In this document: positions 10,109 through 18,100 of the stretch, one piece after another
How the letters are laid out: the number at the start of each line of letters is the position of its first letter
Numbering within the stretch: the first letter of the stretch is position 1
DNA from: Sphingomonas koreensis
GTDB taxonomy: Bacteria; Pseudomonadota; Alphaproteobacteria; Sphingomonadales; Sphingomonadaceae
Reading direction: 5' to 3'
Assembly (NCBI RefSeq): GCF_002797435.1
Contig: NZ_PGEN01000001.1
Coordinates: forward strand, 3,594,501-3,658,500
DNA: 64,000 bases
Notes under the pieces: model-generated
Databases searched by the model: none
The model's input: the letters and a program-made list of their open reading frames with translations, nothing else
What the model was told of the DNA's origin: nothing
Made by a program: the position numbers and the translations under genes

Positions 10109-11038
10109 ATGGCCCGTGCCGACCCCGCCCCGGCGCCCGAGCGCCTCGACCGCACCGGGCTGATCCAGGGGCTGGGTGCCTATGGCATCTGGGGTGTGCT
10201 CCCGCTCTTCTACTGGCTGCTCGCCGGCACCGATGTCGGCGAGGTCGTAGCGATGCGCGTGCTGTGGTCGGTGGCGTTCCTCGCCGCCGTCATCGTCGCG
10301 CTGCGGCGCGGTCCGGCGATCCTGCAGGTACTGCGCACCCCGCGCACGATGCTCTACCTCGCCACCAGCTCGCTGCTGATCTCGACCAACTGGCTGGTCT
10401 ATATCTGGGCGATCCAGAACCATCACGTCCTAGAATCGAGCCTGGGCTATTTCCTCAACCCGCTGGTCAACGTGCTGATTGGCGTGGTGCTGCTGCGCGA
10501 GAAGCTCAACGCGGCGCAGATCGTCGCGGTGGCGCTCGCCGCGGTCGGCGTGTCCGTCCTCGCAGTCGGCGCGGGCGGCGGCATCTGGATCAGCCTGACG
10601 CTCGCCTTTACCTTCGGGTTCTACGGCCTCGTCCGCAAGGTCGCGCCGGTTGGCGCGCTCGAGGGGCTGACGCTCGAAACGCTGATCCTCGCGCCGGTGG
10701 CGCTCGGCTATCTCTTCTGGCTGGGCGGCGGGCAGGGGCTGACCTTCGGCACCGGTTGGGCGCCGACGCTGCTGATGATCGCGTCGGGCGTGGTCACCGC
10801 GGTACCGCTGCTGCTGTTCGCCGCCGCCGCGCGCCGGCTGCCTTACTCGACGCTGGGCCTGCTCCAGTATCTCGCGCCGACGATCGGCTTCATCCTCGCC
10901 ATTACCTTCTTCGGCGAGACGATGACCGCCGCGCACATGATCTGCTTCGCCTTCATCTGGACCGGGCTGATCATCTTCGGGGCGCACGGCACGATCGCCG
11001 CGCGCCGCCGCCGGCTCGCGGAAACGCGCGCCGCGTGA
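10109..11038 (+). CDS. rarD: EamA-family permease, RarD type
   Basis: This 309-aa protein has ten predicted membrane segments formed by two EamA repeats. Family features include GLGAYGIWGVLPLFYWLL at the start, the conserved WLVYIWAIQNHHVLESSLGYF, and SLGYFLNPLVNVL. RarD proteins are inner-membrane drug/metabolite-type transporters of unclear substrate, named for chloramphenicol sensitivity. A TTG start at 10049 is possible, but the ATG at 10109 gives a length typical of the family. argS follows after 55 bp. Confidence 0.85.
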   Translation: MARADPAPAPERLDRTGLIQGLGAYGIWGVLPLFYWLLAGTDVGEVVAMRVLWSVAFLAAVIVALRRGPAILQVLRTPRTMLYLATSSLLISTNWLVYIWAIQNHHVLESSLGYFLNPLVNVLIGVVLLREKLNAAQIVAVALAAVGVSVLAVGAGGGIWISLTLAFTFGFYGLVRKVAPVGALEGLTLETLILAPVALGYLFWLGGGQGLTFGTGWAPTLLMIASGVVTAVPLLLFAAAARRLPYSTLGLLQYLAPTIGFILAITFFGETMTAAHMICFAFIWTGLIIFGAHGTIAARRRRLAETRAA

Positions 11039-11093
11039 CGAACGCGCGGCGTTGCGCTAAGGCGCGCGCCTCCTGCAATCACCGGACTAGCCA

Positions 11094-12818
11094 ATGACGC
11101 TCTACACCCGTTTCGCCGCCCATCTGGATGCTGCCCTCGATGCGCTCGTCGTGTCGGGCGACCTGCCGGCGGGGCTGGAGCGACGCGCGGTGACGGTGGA
11201 GCCGCCGCGCGATGCGAGCCATGGCGATCTCGCGACCAACGCGGCGATGGTCCTCGCCAAGCCCGCGGGCACCAATCCGCGCGCGCTGGCCGAGAAGATC
11301 GCCGCCGAGTTGGAGAAGCTCGACGAGGTCTCGGCCGTTTCGGTCGCCGGGCCGGGCTTCATCAATATGAGCCTCACCGACGCCACCTGGCGTGACGAGC
11401 TTCAGGCGATCAACGCCGATGGCGACGCCTATGGCCGTTCGACCACCGGCGCGGGCATCACCGTCAACGTCGAATATGTTTCGGCCAACCCGACCGGTCC
11501 CATGCATATGGGCCATTGCCGCGGCGCTGTGGTTGGCGACGCACTCGCCAGCCTGCTCGAGGCGATCGGGCACAAGGTCGTCCGCGAATATTATGTCAAC
11601 GACGCGGGCGGTCAGGTCGACGTCCTCGCCCGCTCGGCGCACCTGCGCTACCGTGAGGCGCTGGGCGAGACGATCGAGATCCCCGAGGGCCTCTACCCCG
11701 GTGATTACCTCAAGCCCGTCGGTGCGAAACTCGCCGCCGACTATGGCGACAAGTTCGTCGGCCAGCCCGAGGCGGAATGGCTCGCGCTGTTCCGCAAGGA
11801 AGCGGTCGCGTCGATGCTGGTGATGATCAAGGACGATCTCGCCCAGCTCGGCATCCATCACGACCTGTTCTCGTCCGAGGCCGAGCTTCAGGCCGCGGGC
11901 AAGCCCGAGGCGGCGGAGGCATGGCTGCGCGAGCACGACCTGGTCTATGACGGCGTGCTCGAAGCCCCCAAGGGCGAGACTCCCGAGGATTGGGAGCCGG
12001 TCGAGCTGCCGCTGTTCCGCTCGACCAAATTCGGCGATGATCAGGATCGCCCGATCAGGAAGTCGAACGGGCAATGGACCTATTTCGGCGCCGACCTCGC
12101 CTATCATTTCCAGAAGGCGCAGGCGGCCGACCAGCTGATCGACATCTGGGGCGCCGACCATGCCGGTACGGTCAAGCGGATCGTCGCGGCGGTTGCCGCG
12201 CTGACCGAGGGCAAGACGCGTTTCGACGTCAAGCTCGTCCAGATGGTCCGCCTGCTCCGCGCGGGCGAGCCGGTGAAGATGTCCAAGCGCTCGGGCAATT
12301 TCATCACGCTCGCCGACATGGTTGGCGAAGTCGGCAAGGACGTGGTCCGCTTCACCATGCTAACCCGCAAGGCCGACGCCCAGATGGACTTCGATTTCGC
12401 CAAGGTGGTCGAGGCGTCGAAGGACAATCCGGTCTTCTACGTCCAGTACGCGCATGCGCGAATCGCCTCGCTCCACCGCCGCGCGGCAGAGGCGGGGATC
12501 GCCTGCAGCACCCCCGATCTGTCCCTGCTTGATACACGCGAGCTCGCGCTGGTGAAGCTGGCGGCGCAGTTCCCCCGTACGGTCGAGGGTGCGGCGGCGG
12601 CGCGCGAACCGCACCGGATCGCCTTCTATCTCTATGATCTGGCAGCCGAATTCCACTCGCTGTGGAACATGGGCAACGACGATCCGTCGCGCCGCTTCCT
12701 GTTGCCCGACAATCAACCGGTAACATGCGCACGGCTTTCCCTCGCCGACGCGATCGGGCAGGTTATCCGCAATGGCCTCAGCATCATGGGCGTGGAGGCG
12801 GTTCAGGAGCTGAACTGA
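11094..12818 (+). CDS. argS: Arginyl-tRNA synthetase
   Basis: The 574-aa class I synthetase charges tRNA-Arg. It has the N-terminal arginyl-specific domain (about 1-90), the HIGH-type motif NPTGPMHMGHC near residue 132, and the KMSKRSGNF signature near 394, followed by the DALR anticodon-binding domain at the C-terminus (about 455-574). Length and order are normal. The stop codon overlaps the ATG of the next SPOR gene (TGATG), so the two are translationally coupled. This argS-SPOR-nagZ-scpAB-tatABC order is common in alphaproteobacteria. Confidence 0.97.
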   Translation: MTLYTRFAAHLDAALDALVVSGDLPAGLERRAVTVEPPRDASHGDLATNAAMVLAKPAGTNPRALAEKIAAELEKLDEVSAVSVAGPGFINMSLTDATWRDELQAINADGDAYGRSTTGAGITVNVEYVSANPTGPMHMGHCRGAVVGDALASLLEAIGHKVVREYYVNDAGGQVDVLARSAHLRYREALGETIEIPEGLYPGDYLKPVGAKLAADYGDKFVGQPEAEWLALFRKEAVASMLVMIKDDLAQLGIHHDLFSSEAELQAAGKPEAAEAWLREHDLVYDGVLEAPKGETPEDWEPVELPLFRSTKFGDDQDRPIRKSNGQWTYFGADLAYHFQKAQAADQLIDIWGADHAGTVKRIVAAVAALTEGKTRFDVKLVQMVRLLRAGEPVKMSKRSGNFITLADMVGEVGKDVVRFTMLTRKADAQMDFDFAKVVEASKDNPVFYVQYAHARIASLHRRAAEAGIACSTPDLSLLDTRELALVKLAAQFPRTVEGAAAAREPHRIAFYLYDLAAEFHSLWNMGNDDPSRRFLLPDNQPVTCARLSLADAIGQVIRNGLSIMGVEAVQELN

Positions 12819-13585
12819 TGAACGCAGGAGAGGATAAGCCGGTCGAGGACACCGCGGTCGAAGAGGTCGTGACGGACGAGATCGAAACCGGCGACCGGCT
12901 GCCCTGGCTCGAAACGGCTGACGACGATTATGAGGAAAAGCCGCCGATCCTGGGCAAGCTGCTGACGGCGATCGCAGGCCTTGCGGTGATCGTCGCTGCG
13001 GTCGGCGGCGGCTGGTGGGTGCTTCAGCGCACCGGCGGCGGAGGTGGCGGCAGCGGCGCGCTGATCAACGCGGCCGAGGGCGACTACAAGGTCAAGCCCG
13101 ACGATCCCGGCGGGATGAAGGTCGACGGCGCGGGCGATACCGTCTTCGCGGCGAGCGAGGGCGCGACCACCAACGGATCGATCAATGTCGGCGCGGTGCC
13201 CGAGGCGCCGGTCGCCGGTAAGGCGGCGCCCAAGGCAGCGCCGGCGCCGGTATCGGGGGCCAGCCGCGTCACTGCGAGCGTGCCGACGGCACCGGCTGTA
13301 GCGAAGGCGGCGGCACCGTCCCAGCGCACGCCCGGGCCGTCAGCAGGCAGCGCGATCATCCAGCTCGGCTCCTTTCCGGCCGAGGCGGGAGCGAATGCAG
13401 CCTGGGCGCGGCTGTCGAAGCGGTTCAACTATCTCGCGCCGCTCGGCAGATCGGTCGAGAAGGCGGAGGTGAACGGCAAGACCGTCTATCGCCTGCGCGT
13501 CAATACCGGCAGCAACAGTCAGGCGAGCCAATTGTGCGGCAAGCTCAAGGCCGCGGGCGAGGCGTGTTTCCTGGCGCCGAACTGA
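12818..13585 (+). CDS. Single-pass membrane protein with C-terminal SPOR domain
   Basis: A 255-aa protein with an acidic cytoplasmic N-terminus (about 1-45), one membrane segment near residues 47-67 (LLTAIAGLAVIVAAVGGGWW), a Gly-rich linker, an Ala/Pro-rich periplasmic spacer, and a SPOR domain at about 180-255 beginning GSAIIQLGSFPAEAGANAAW. This is the FtsN-like topology, so a role in binding septal peptidoglycan is likely. The ATG overlaps the argS stop by one base. A hairpin follows the stop. Confidence 0.85.
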   Translation: MNAGEDKPVEDTAVEEVVTDEIETGDRLPWLETADDDYEEKPPILGKLLTAIAGLAVIVAAVGGGWWVLQRTGGGGGGSGALINAAEGDYKVKPDDPGGMKVDGAGDTVFAASEGATTNGSINVGAVPEAPVAGKAAPKAAPAPVSGASRVTASVPTAPAVAKAAAPSQRTPGPSAGSAIIQLGSFPAEAGANAAWARLSKRFNYLAPLGRSVEKAEVNGKTVYRLRVNTGSNSQASQLCGKLKAAGEACFLAPN

Positions 13586-13592
13586 ACCGAAG

Positions 13593-13621
13593 TCACTCCT
13601 CCCCTCCGGGAGGAGGAGTGA
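13593..13621 (+). terminator. Hairpin after the argS-SPOR pair
   Basis: An inverted repeat (CACTCCTCC, short loop, GGAGGAGTG with a small bulge) begins eight bases after the SPOR gene stop. There is no long T-run directly after it, so termination is probable but not certain. The remaining stretch up to nagZ at 13755 shows nothing else clear and must carry the nagZ promoter. Confidence 0.5.
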
Positions 13622-13754
13622 GAGCGCCTTTTCCGCTGGAAAAGTTGGACTTCGCCTGATCTAGTCGGCGGATGCTTAGCCGTTCCAGTGCCCGCGTGAA
13701 AAACCGCGCATATCCGTCAGCATTGTCAACCGTGTGTCATGTCGGGGACGCGGC

Positions 13755-14756
13755 ATGAAGCCTGTCATCTTCGGCCTTTCCGGCACCGAGATCACCGCTG
13801 AAGAGCGCGCCTTTTTCCGCGACGCGGATCCGCTCGGCTACATATTGTTCAAGCGCAACTGCGAAACGCGCGCCCAGATGCTAGCGCTGACCGACAGCCT
13901 GCGCGATCTGTCGGGCCGCGCCGACGTGCCGATCCTGATCGATCAGGAGGGCGGGCGCGTCGCGCGGATGCAGCCGCCCGAATGGCCTGCCTTTCCTGCG
14001 GGTCCGGTATTCGACCGGCTCTACGACCTCGCCCCTTCTTCAGCGATCGAGGCGGCACGGGCCAACGGCCAGGCGCTGGCGCTGATGCTGGCGGAGGTCG
14101 GCGTCAATGTGAACTGCGCGCCGTTGCTCGACGTGCGCCAGCCCGAGACGACGCCCGCGGTGGGCGAGCGCACCTTCGGCTCTGATCCGATGCAGGTCGC
14201 AGCGCTTGGCCGCGCGATGCTTGACGGCATGGCGCGGGGCGGTGTGGTCGGTGTGGTCAAGCATATGCCCGGTCATGGCCGCGGTGTGGTCGACAGCCAT
14301 TACGAGCTGCCGGTGGTCAAGGCGTCGGACGCTGAACTGGAGCGCGACATCGAACCCTTCCGCACGCTCGCCAACGCGCCGATGGGGATGACCTGCCATG
14401 TCGTGTTCGAGGCGTGGGACGCGGAACGGCCTGCGACGCTCTCGCCGACGGTGATCGCGGACGTGATCCGCGGCCGGATCGGTTTCGACGGCCTGCTGAT
14501 GACCGACGATATCGACATGAAGGCGCTGTCGGGCACGGCGGGCGAGAAGGCGGCGGCGGCGATCGCGGCGGGTTGCGACGTCGCGCTCGATTGCTGGGCG
14601 CGGATGGATGAGATGGTCGAGATATCGGGACGGCTGGGCGATGCCTCCGCCGCGACGCTCGCGCGGCTCGAGCGCGCGATGGCGAGCATCCGGCCGGAAG
14701 AGGCGCCGATGGACGCGCTGATCGCCAAGCGGGACGAACTGCTTGCGCTCGCCTGA
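13755..14756 (+). CDS. nagZ: Beta-N-acetylhexosaminidase (NagZ)
   Basis: NagZ is the cytosolic GH3 glucosaminidase that removes GlcNAc from 1,6-anhydro-muropeptides in cell-wall recycling. The 333-aa product has the family signature KHMPGHGRGVVDSH near residue 168, which supplies the His of the acid/base dyad, and the nucleophile region DGLLMTDDIDMKAL near 244. The N-terminus has DQEGGRVARM, also typical. An in-frame ATG lies 21 bp upstream; the internal ATG at 13755 starts the conserved MKPVIFGLSG and is preferred. scpA follows after 81 bp. Confidence 0.94.
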   Translation: MKPVIFGLSGTEITAEERAFFRDADPLGYILFKRNCETRAQMLALTDSLRDLSGRADVPILIDQEGGRVARMQPPEWPAFPAGPVFDRLYDLAPSSAIEAARANGQALALMLAEVGVNVNCAPLLDVRQPETTPAVGERTFGSDPMQVAALGRAMLDGMARGGVVGVVKHMPGHGRGVVDSHYELPVVKASDAELERDIEPFRTLANAPMGMTCHVVFEAWDAERPATLSPTVIADVIRGRIGFDGLLMTDDIDMKALSGTAGEKAAAAIAAGCDVALDCWARMDEMVEISGRLGDASAATLARLERAMASIRPEEAPMDALIAKRDELLALA

Positions 14757-14837
14757 CCTTGCCCGAGGGACCACCTCCGCCCCCTGCGGTCCCCACGCGC
14801 GCGTCATTGTGACTTTTGGGACTTTTGGCGCGGGACG

Positions 14838-15572
14838 ATGACTGAAGCGAGCGAGGCCCTCACGATCGACATCGACGGCTGGGAAGGGCCGCTCGACCTG
14901 TTGCTGGCGCTGGCGCGCAACCAGAAGGTCGATTTGCGCCAGCTGTCGATCCTCCAGCTGGTCGACCAGTATCTCACCTATGTGAACGAGGCGCGCGAGC
15001 TGAAGCTCGAGGTGGCGGCCGACTATCTCGTGATGGCGGCGTGGCTCGCCTATCTCAAATCCGCGCTGCTGCTGCCGCGCGACCCGGAAATCGAGCCGAG
15101 CCCCGAGGATCTTGCACTGCGCTTGCAGCTGCGCCTCGAACGGCTGAACGCGATGCGCGAGGCGGGGGCGCGGCTGGTGGCGCGCGACCGGATGGGCCGC
15201 GACGTCTTCCCGCGCGGCGCGCCCGAGGGGCTGAAGGTCGTGCGCAAGTCGCGCTGGCAGGCGGAGATCTACGACCTGATTTCCGCCTATGGCCAGATCA
15301 GTGCGCGCACCCGTCCCGTGTTCCATGTCGTCGCGGTGCGGCAGGTGATGACGCTGGAGGACGCGATCGCGCGGGTGTCGAGCCTTGTCGGCGAGCGCAT
15401 CGACTGGAGCACGATCGAAAGCTTCCTGCCTGCCGAGGCTGAGGGGCTGTACCGCAAGTCGGCGCTCGCATCGTCCTTCGTCGCCGCGCTCGAACTGGCG
15501 AAGCAGGGGCGGGTGGAGCTCAGGCAAAAATCGGCCTTTGCGCCGCTCTATCTCAAGGCGGCGCAAGCATGA
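14838..15572 (+). CDS. scpA: Segregation and condensation protein A
   Basis: ScpA is the kleisin that bridges SMC heads and binds ScpB to form the bacterial condensin. The 244-aa product starts with the typical GWEGPLDLLLALARNQKVDL near residue 14 and has YLVMAAWLAYLKSALLLP near 65, both hallmark kleisin N-terminal helices. The winged-helix C-terminus spans about 170-244. Its stop overlaps the scpB start (ATGA), so the subunits are coupled at translation. Confidence 0.94.
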   Translation: MTEASEALTIDIDGWEGPLDLLLALARNQKVDLRQLSILQLVDQYLTYVNEARELKLEVAADYLVMAAWLAYLKSALLLPRDPEIEPSPEDLALRLQLRLERLNAMREAGARLVARDRMGRDVFPRGAPEGLKVVRKSRWQAEIYDLISAYGQISARTRPVFHVVAVRQVMTLEDAIARVSSLVGERIDWSTIESFLPAEAEGLYRKSALASSFVAALELAKQGRVELRQKSAFAPLYLKAAQA

Positions 15573-16162
15573 CCCGGCCCGACGAAACGATGCGCGCGGT
15601 CGAGGCGGTGCTGTTCGCCGCGGAGGAACCGCTGACGGTGGCGGATATCCGCGCCTACGTCGGTGAGGAGGTCGATCTGGCGGCGGCGCTGGCGGCGCTG
15701 GCCGACCACTATGCCGGGCGCGGGATCGAACTGGTCGAGCGCGGCGGGCGTTGGCATTTCCAGACCGCCGCCGATCTCGCCAATTTCCTGCGCCGCGACC
15801 GGGAGGACAGCCGCAAGCTCAGCCGCGCGGGGATCGAGACGCTGGCGATCATCGCCTATCACGAGCCAGTGACGCGCGCCGAGATCGAGGCAATCCGCGG
15901 CGTACAGATTTCCAAGGGCACGCTCGACGTGCTGATGGAGGCGGGGTGGATTCGCCCGGCGGGCCGCCGCGAGGTGCCTGGGCGGCCGCTGACGTTCGCG
16001 ACAACCCCCGAATTTCTCACGCATTTCGGCCTTTCCAGCCGCCGCGACCTGCCCGGAATCGACGATCTGCGCGCGGCGGGGCTGCTCGATCCGGTCGATC
16101 TGGCGTTCGAGGCCGCGCATTCCGGTGCGGAAACCATGGTAACCGCTGACGAAGAAGACTAG
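15569..16162 (+). CDS. scpB: Segregation and condensation protein B
   Basis: The 197-aa ScpB partner of ScpA/SMC is built of two winged-helix domains. Visible family motifs are AVEAVLFAAEEPL at the N-terminus, SRAGIETLAIIAYHEPVTRAE near residue 88, and the GRPLTFATTPEFLTHFGL segment near 138. The ATG overlaps the scpA stop by four bases. tatA starts 28 bp downstream, so scpAB and tatABC may share a transcript. Confidence 0.94.
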   Translation: MTRPDETMRAVEAVLFAAEEPLTVADIRAYVGEEVDLAAALAALADHYAGRGIELVERGGRWHFQTAADLANFLRRDREDSRKLSRAGIETLAIIAYHEPVTRAEIEAIRGVQISKGTLDVLMEAGWIRPAGRREVPGRPLTFATTPEFLTHFGLSSRRDLPGIDDLRAAGLLDPVDLAFEAAHSGAETMVTADEED

Positions 16163-16190
16163 ATAGCCCGGGAATCAACGGAGAGTTCCG

Positions 16191-16439
16191 ATGGGTGGTA
16201 TGAGTCTGATGCACTGGCTGATCGTCGGTGTTCTCGTGATCCTTCTGTTCGGGGGCAGCCGCTTCTCGAACATGATGGGTGACGTGGCCAAGGGCATCAA
16301 GCAGTTCAAGAAGGGCATGGCGGAAGAGGAAGAGACGCCGGCCAAGCCCGCCGAGATCGAGGCGAAGCGCGTCGCTGAGCCGCAGCCGCAGGCCCAGAAT
16401 ACCGGCGCCGAAACGCGTTCGACGCCGGAAGAGCGTTGA
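16191..16439 (+). CDS. tatA: Twin-arginine translocase subunit TatA
   Basis: TatA oligomers form the pore-lining part of the Tat system. The 82-aa product has one N-terminal membrane helix (about residues 5-22), the FGGSR hinge, an amphipathic helix ([19 protein letters not shown]) and an acidic, disordered tail. The conserved Phe-Gly of the hinge is present. A GGAGAG ribosome site lies upstream. It is first in a tatABC operon; the DUF1501 protein in this window is a likely substrate. Confidence 0.95.
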   Translation: MGGMSLMHWLIVGVLVILLFGGSRFSNMMGDVAKGIKQFKKGMAEEEETPAKPAEIEAKRVAEPQPQAQNTGAETRSTPEER

Positions 16440-16486
16440 GTTCAACGCCGCGGCCCTGCGCCGCGGCCTTGCGGACCTGCTGATCG

Positions 16487-16921
16487 ATGCTCGATTTCAA
16501 CGCCCCCGAGTTCCTGGTGGTGGCGATCGTCGCCCTGCTGGTGATCGGGCCGAAGGATCTTCCCAAGGCGATGCGCTTTGTTGGCCACTGGGTCGGCAAG
16601 GCGCGTGGGGTCGCACGCCAGTTCCGCAGCGGCTTCGACAATATGGTCCGTGAGGCCGAACTGGCTGAGATGGAAAAGAAATGGGCGGAAGAGAATGCGC
16701 GGATCATGCGCGACTATCCGCCCGAAAAGGCGCTGCCCGCACCGGTCTATGACCCCAATCCGGAAGGCACTGTGCCCGCGGCGGTCGAGCCCGAGGATGC
16801 CCCGCCAGCGACCGTCGAGCCGCCCGCGCTGAAGTCGGAAGCGGCCGACGCCGCGATCGATGAGGTGCCGGCCAAGCCCGCTCGCAAGCAGCGTGCGCCG
16901 CGCAAGAAGGCCGCATCGTGA
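16487..16921 (+). CDS. tatB: Twin-arginine translocase subunit TatB
   Basis: TatB joins TatC in the receptor complex that binds twin-arginine signals. The 144-aa product has the membrane helix FLVVAIVALLVIGPKDLPKA, including the conserved Gly-Pro hinge and a Glu just before the helix. An amphipathic helix and a long Pro/Ala/Lys-rich tail follow. Its stop overlaps the start of tatC. Confidence 0.93.
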   Translation: MLDFNAPEFLVVAIVALLVIGPKDLPKAMRFVGHWVGKARGVARQFRSGFDNMVREAELAEMEKKWAEENARIMRDYPPEKALPAPVYDPNPEGTVPAAVEPEDAPPATVEPPALKSEAADAAIDEVPAKPARKQRAPRKKAAS

Positions 16922-17709
16922 GCGACAACGAACTCGAAGGCACCGAAGCCCCGCTGCTCGATCATCTGATCGAGCTGCGCCGCCGCCTGCTCTACTGCGT
17001 GCTCGCACTGGTGCTGGCCTTTGCGGTCTGCTTCTATTTCGTGAAGCCGATCTACGGTTTTCTCGTCCATCCGCTCGCCCAGGCGGGGCAAGACAAGCTG
17101 GTGTTCACCAGCATCATGGGCGGATTCTTCGTCGAGCTGAAGGTCGCGTTCTTCGCTGCGGTGATGGTGGCGTTTCCGATCGTCGCGGTGCAGCTGTGGC
17201 AGTTCGTCGCGCCGGGCCTGTACCGCAAGGAAAAGAAGGCGCTGCTGCCCTTCCTGCTCGCGACCCCGGCCCTGTTCATCGCAGGCGCGTCGCTGGCCTA
17301 TTGGGTGACCATTCCGACGGCGCTGCACTTCCTGCTGGGCTATCAAGGGCAGCTTGGCGGGGGGGTCGAGCAGGTTGCCTTGCCCGATGCCGAGAAATAT
17401 CTCGGCTTCGTGATGCAGTTCCTGTTCGCGTTCGGCATCTCGTTCCTGCTGCCGGTGCTGCTGATGCTGCTCGAGCGCGCGGGGATCGTCACCTACGAAC
17501 AGCTCAAAGGGGCATGGCGCTATTCGGTGGTGGCGGCGTTCGCGATCGCTGCGGTGTTGACACCGCCCGATATCGGGTCGCAGCTGCTGCTCGCCATTCC
17601 GCTGTGCGGACTCTACTTCCTGTCGCTGGTCGCGATCTGGTTCACGCGCCGCCGCCGTGAGAAGGAGAGCGAAAAGGAAGCGGCGGCCGAAGCCGCCGCC
17701 GGGGAATAG
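16918..17709 (+). CDS. tatC: Twin-arginine translocase subunit TatC
   Basis: TatC is the six-helix core that recognises the RR signal. The 263-aa product has the N-terminal LLDHLIELRRRLLYCVLAL block with the conserved Glu/Arg pair, the cytoplasmic FVAPGLYRKEKKALLPF loop, and PPDIGSQLLLAIPLCGLYF near the C-terminus. The GTG start overlaps the tatB stop. The tail is Lys/Glu/Ala-rich. A convergent lipoprotein gene follows after 15 bp. Confidence 0.96.
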   Translation: MSDNELEGTEAPLLDHLIELRRRLLYCVLALVLAFAVCFYFVKPIYGFLVHPLAQAGQDKLVFTSIMGGFFVELKVAFFAAVMVAFPIVAVQLWQFVAPGLYRKEKKALLPFLLATPALFIAGASLAYWVTIPTALHFLLGYQGQLGGGVEQVALPDAEKYLGFVMQFLFAFGISFLLPVLLMLLERAGIVTYEQLKGAWRYSVVAAFAIAAVLTPPDIGSQLLLAIPLCGLYFLSLVAIWFTRRRREKESEKEAAAEAAAGE

Positions 17710-17724
17710 ACCTTTCGGCCCGAA

Positions 17725-17853
17725 CTACTTCGCGTCGTCAGCAGTCTTGGCGACGGTGTCGCCTGCCGATTTGACGTCCTTGCCCACGCCTTCGATCGTG
17801 TTGCACGCCGACAGGGCCAGCCCGACCAGCGCCATCGCAAGCAGCTTACGCAT
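17725..17853 (-). CDS. Entericidin A/B family lipoprotein
   Basis: A 42-aa product starts MRKLLAMALVGLALSACNTI: a short signal peptide with a lipobox (LSAC) followed by the entericidin-type mature part (GVGKDVKSAGDTVAKTADDAK). Entericidins are small membrane lipoproteins often under stress control. Upstream on the same strand is GGAAC with ATT 17 bp away, one base off the EcfG promoter pattern GGAAC-N17-GTT, so regulation by the stress sigma factor encoded nearby is possible but weakly supported. Confidence 0.85.
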   Translation of the reverse strand: MRKLLAMALVGLALSACNTIEGVGKDVKSAGDTVAKTADDAK

Positions 17854-17946
17854 CTTCCGTCTCCATCTCGAATTGCTGTGGATCAATGTGCGGCAGGCGC
17901 CTTCGTTCCGCTATCGCGTCGAAATCGCCTGTGCACAGAACGAATT

Positions 17947-17995
17947 AGGCCCGGACGCATCACCGGGGGGGGGGAGGGTGGATGCGTCCGGGCCT
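17947..17995. terminator. Strong GC hairpin between entericidin and phyP-like genes
   Basis: Perfect 15-bp arms (AGGCCCGGACGCATC and its complement) enclose a 19-base loop that contains a run of G residues. It lies between the 3' end of the minus-strand sensor gene and the upstream region of the entericidin gene. Transcription from the sensor gene would meet it first, so it probably ends the nepR-sensor transcript. Confidence 0.6.
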
Positions 17996-18100
17996 GTTTC
18001 GTGGATAGCGAGAGCGGGGGGGCAAAAGGTCACTATCCGAGGTGCAGAACGCGGTCGGCACCTGCCGGTTCCGTGTTTCTCGAAACTTTTTTCGATTCTT

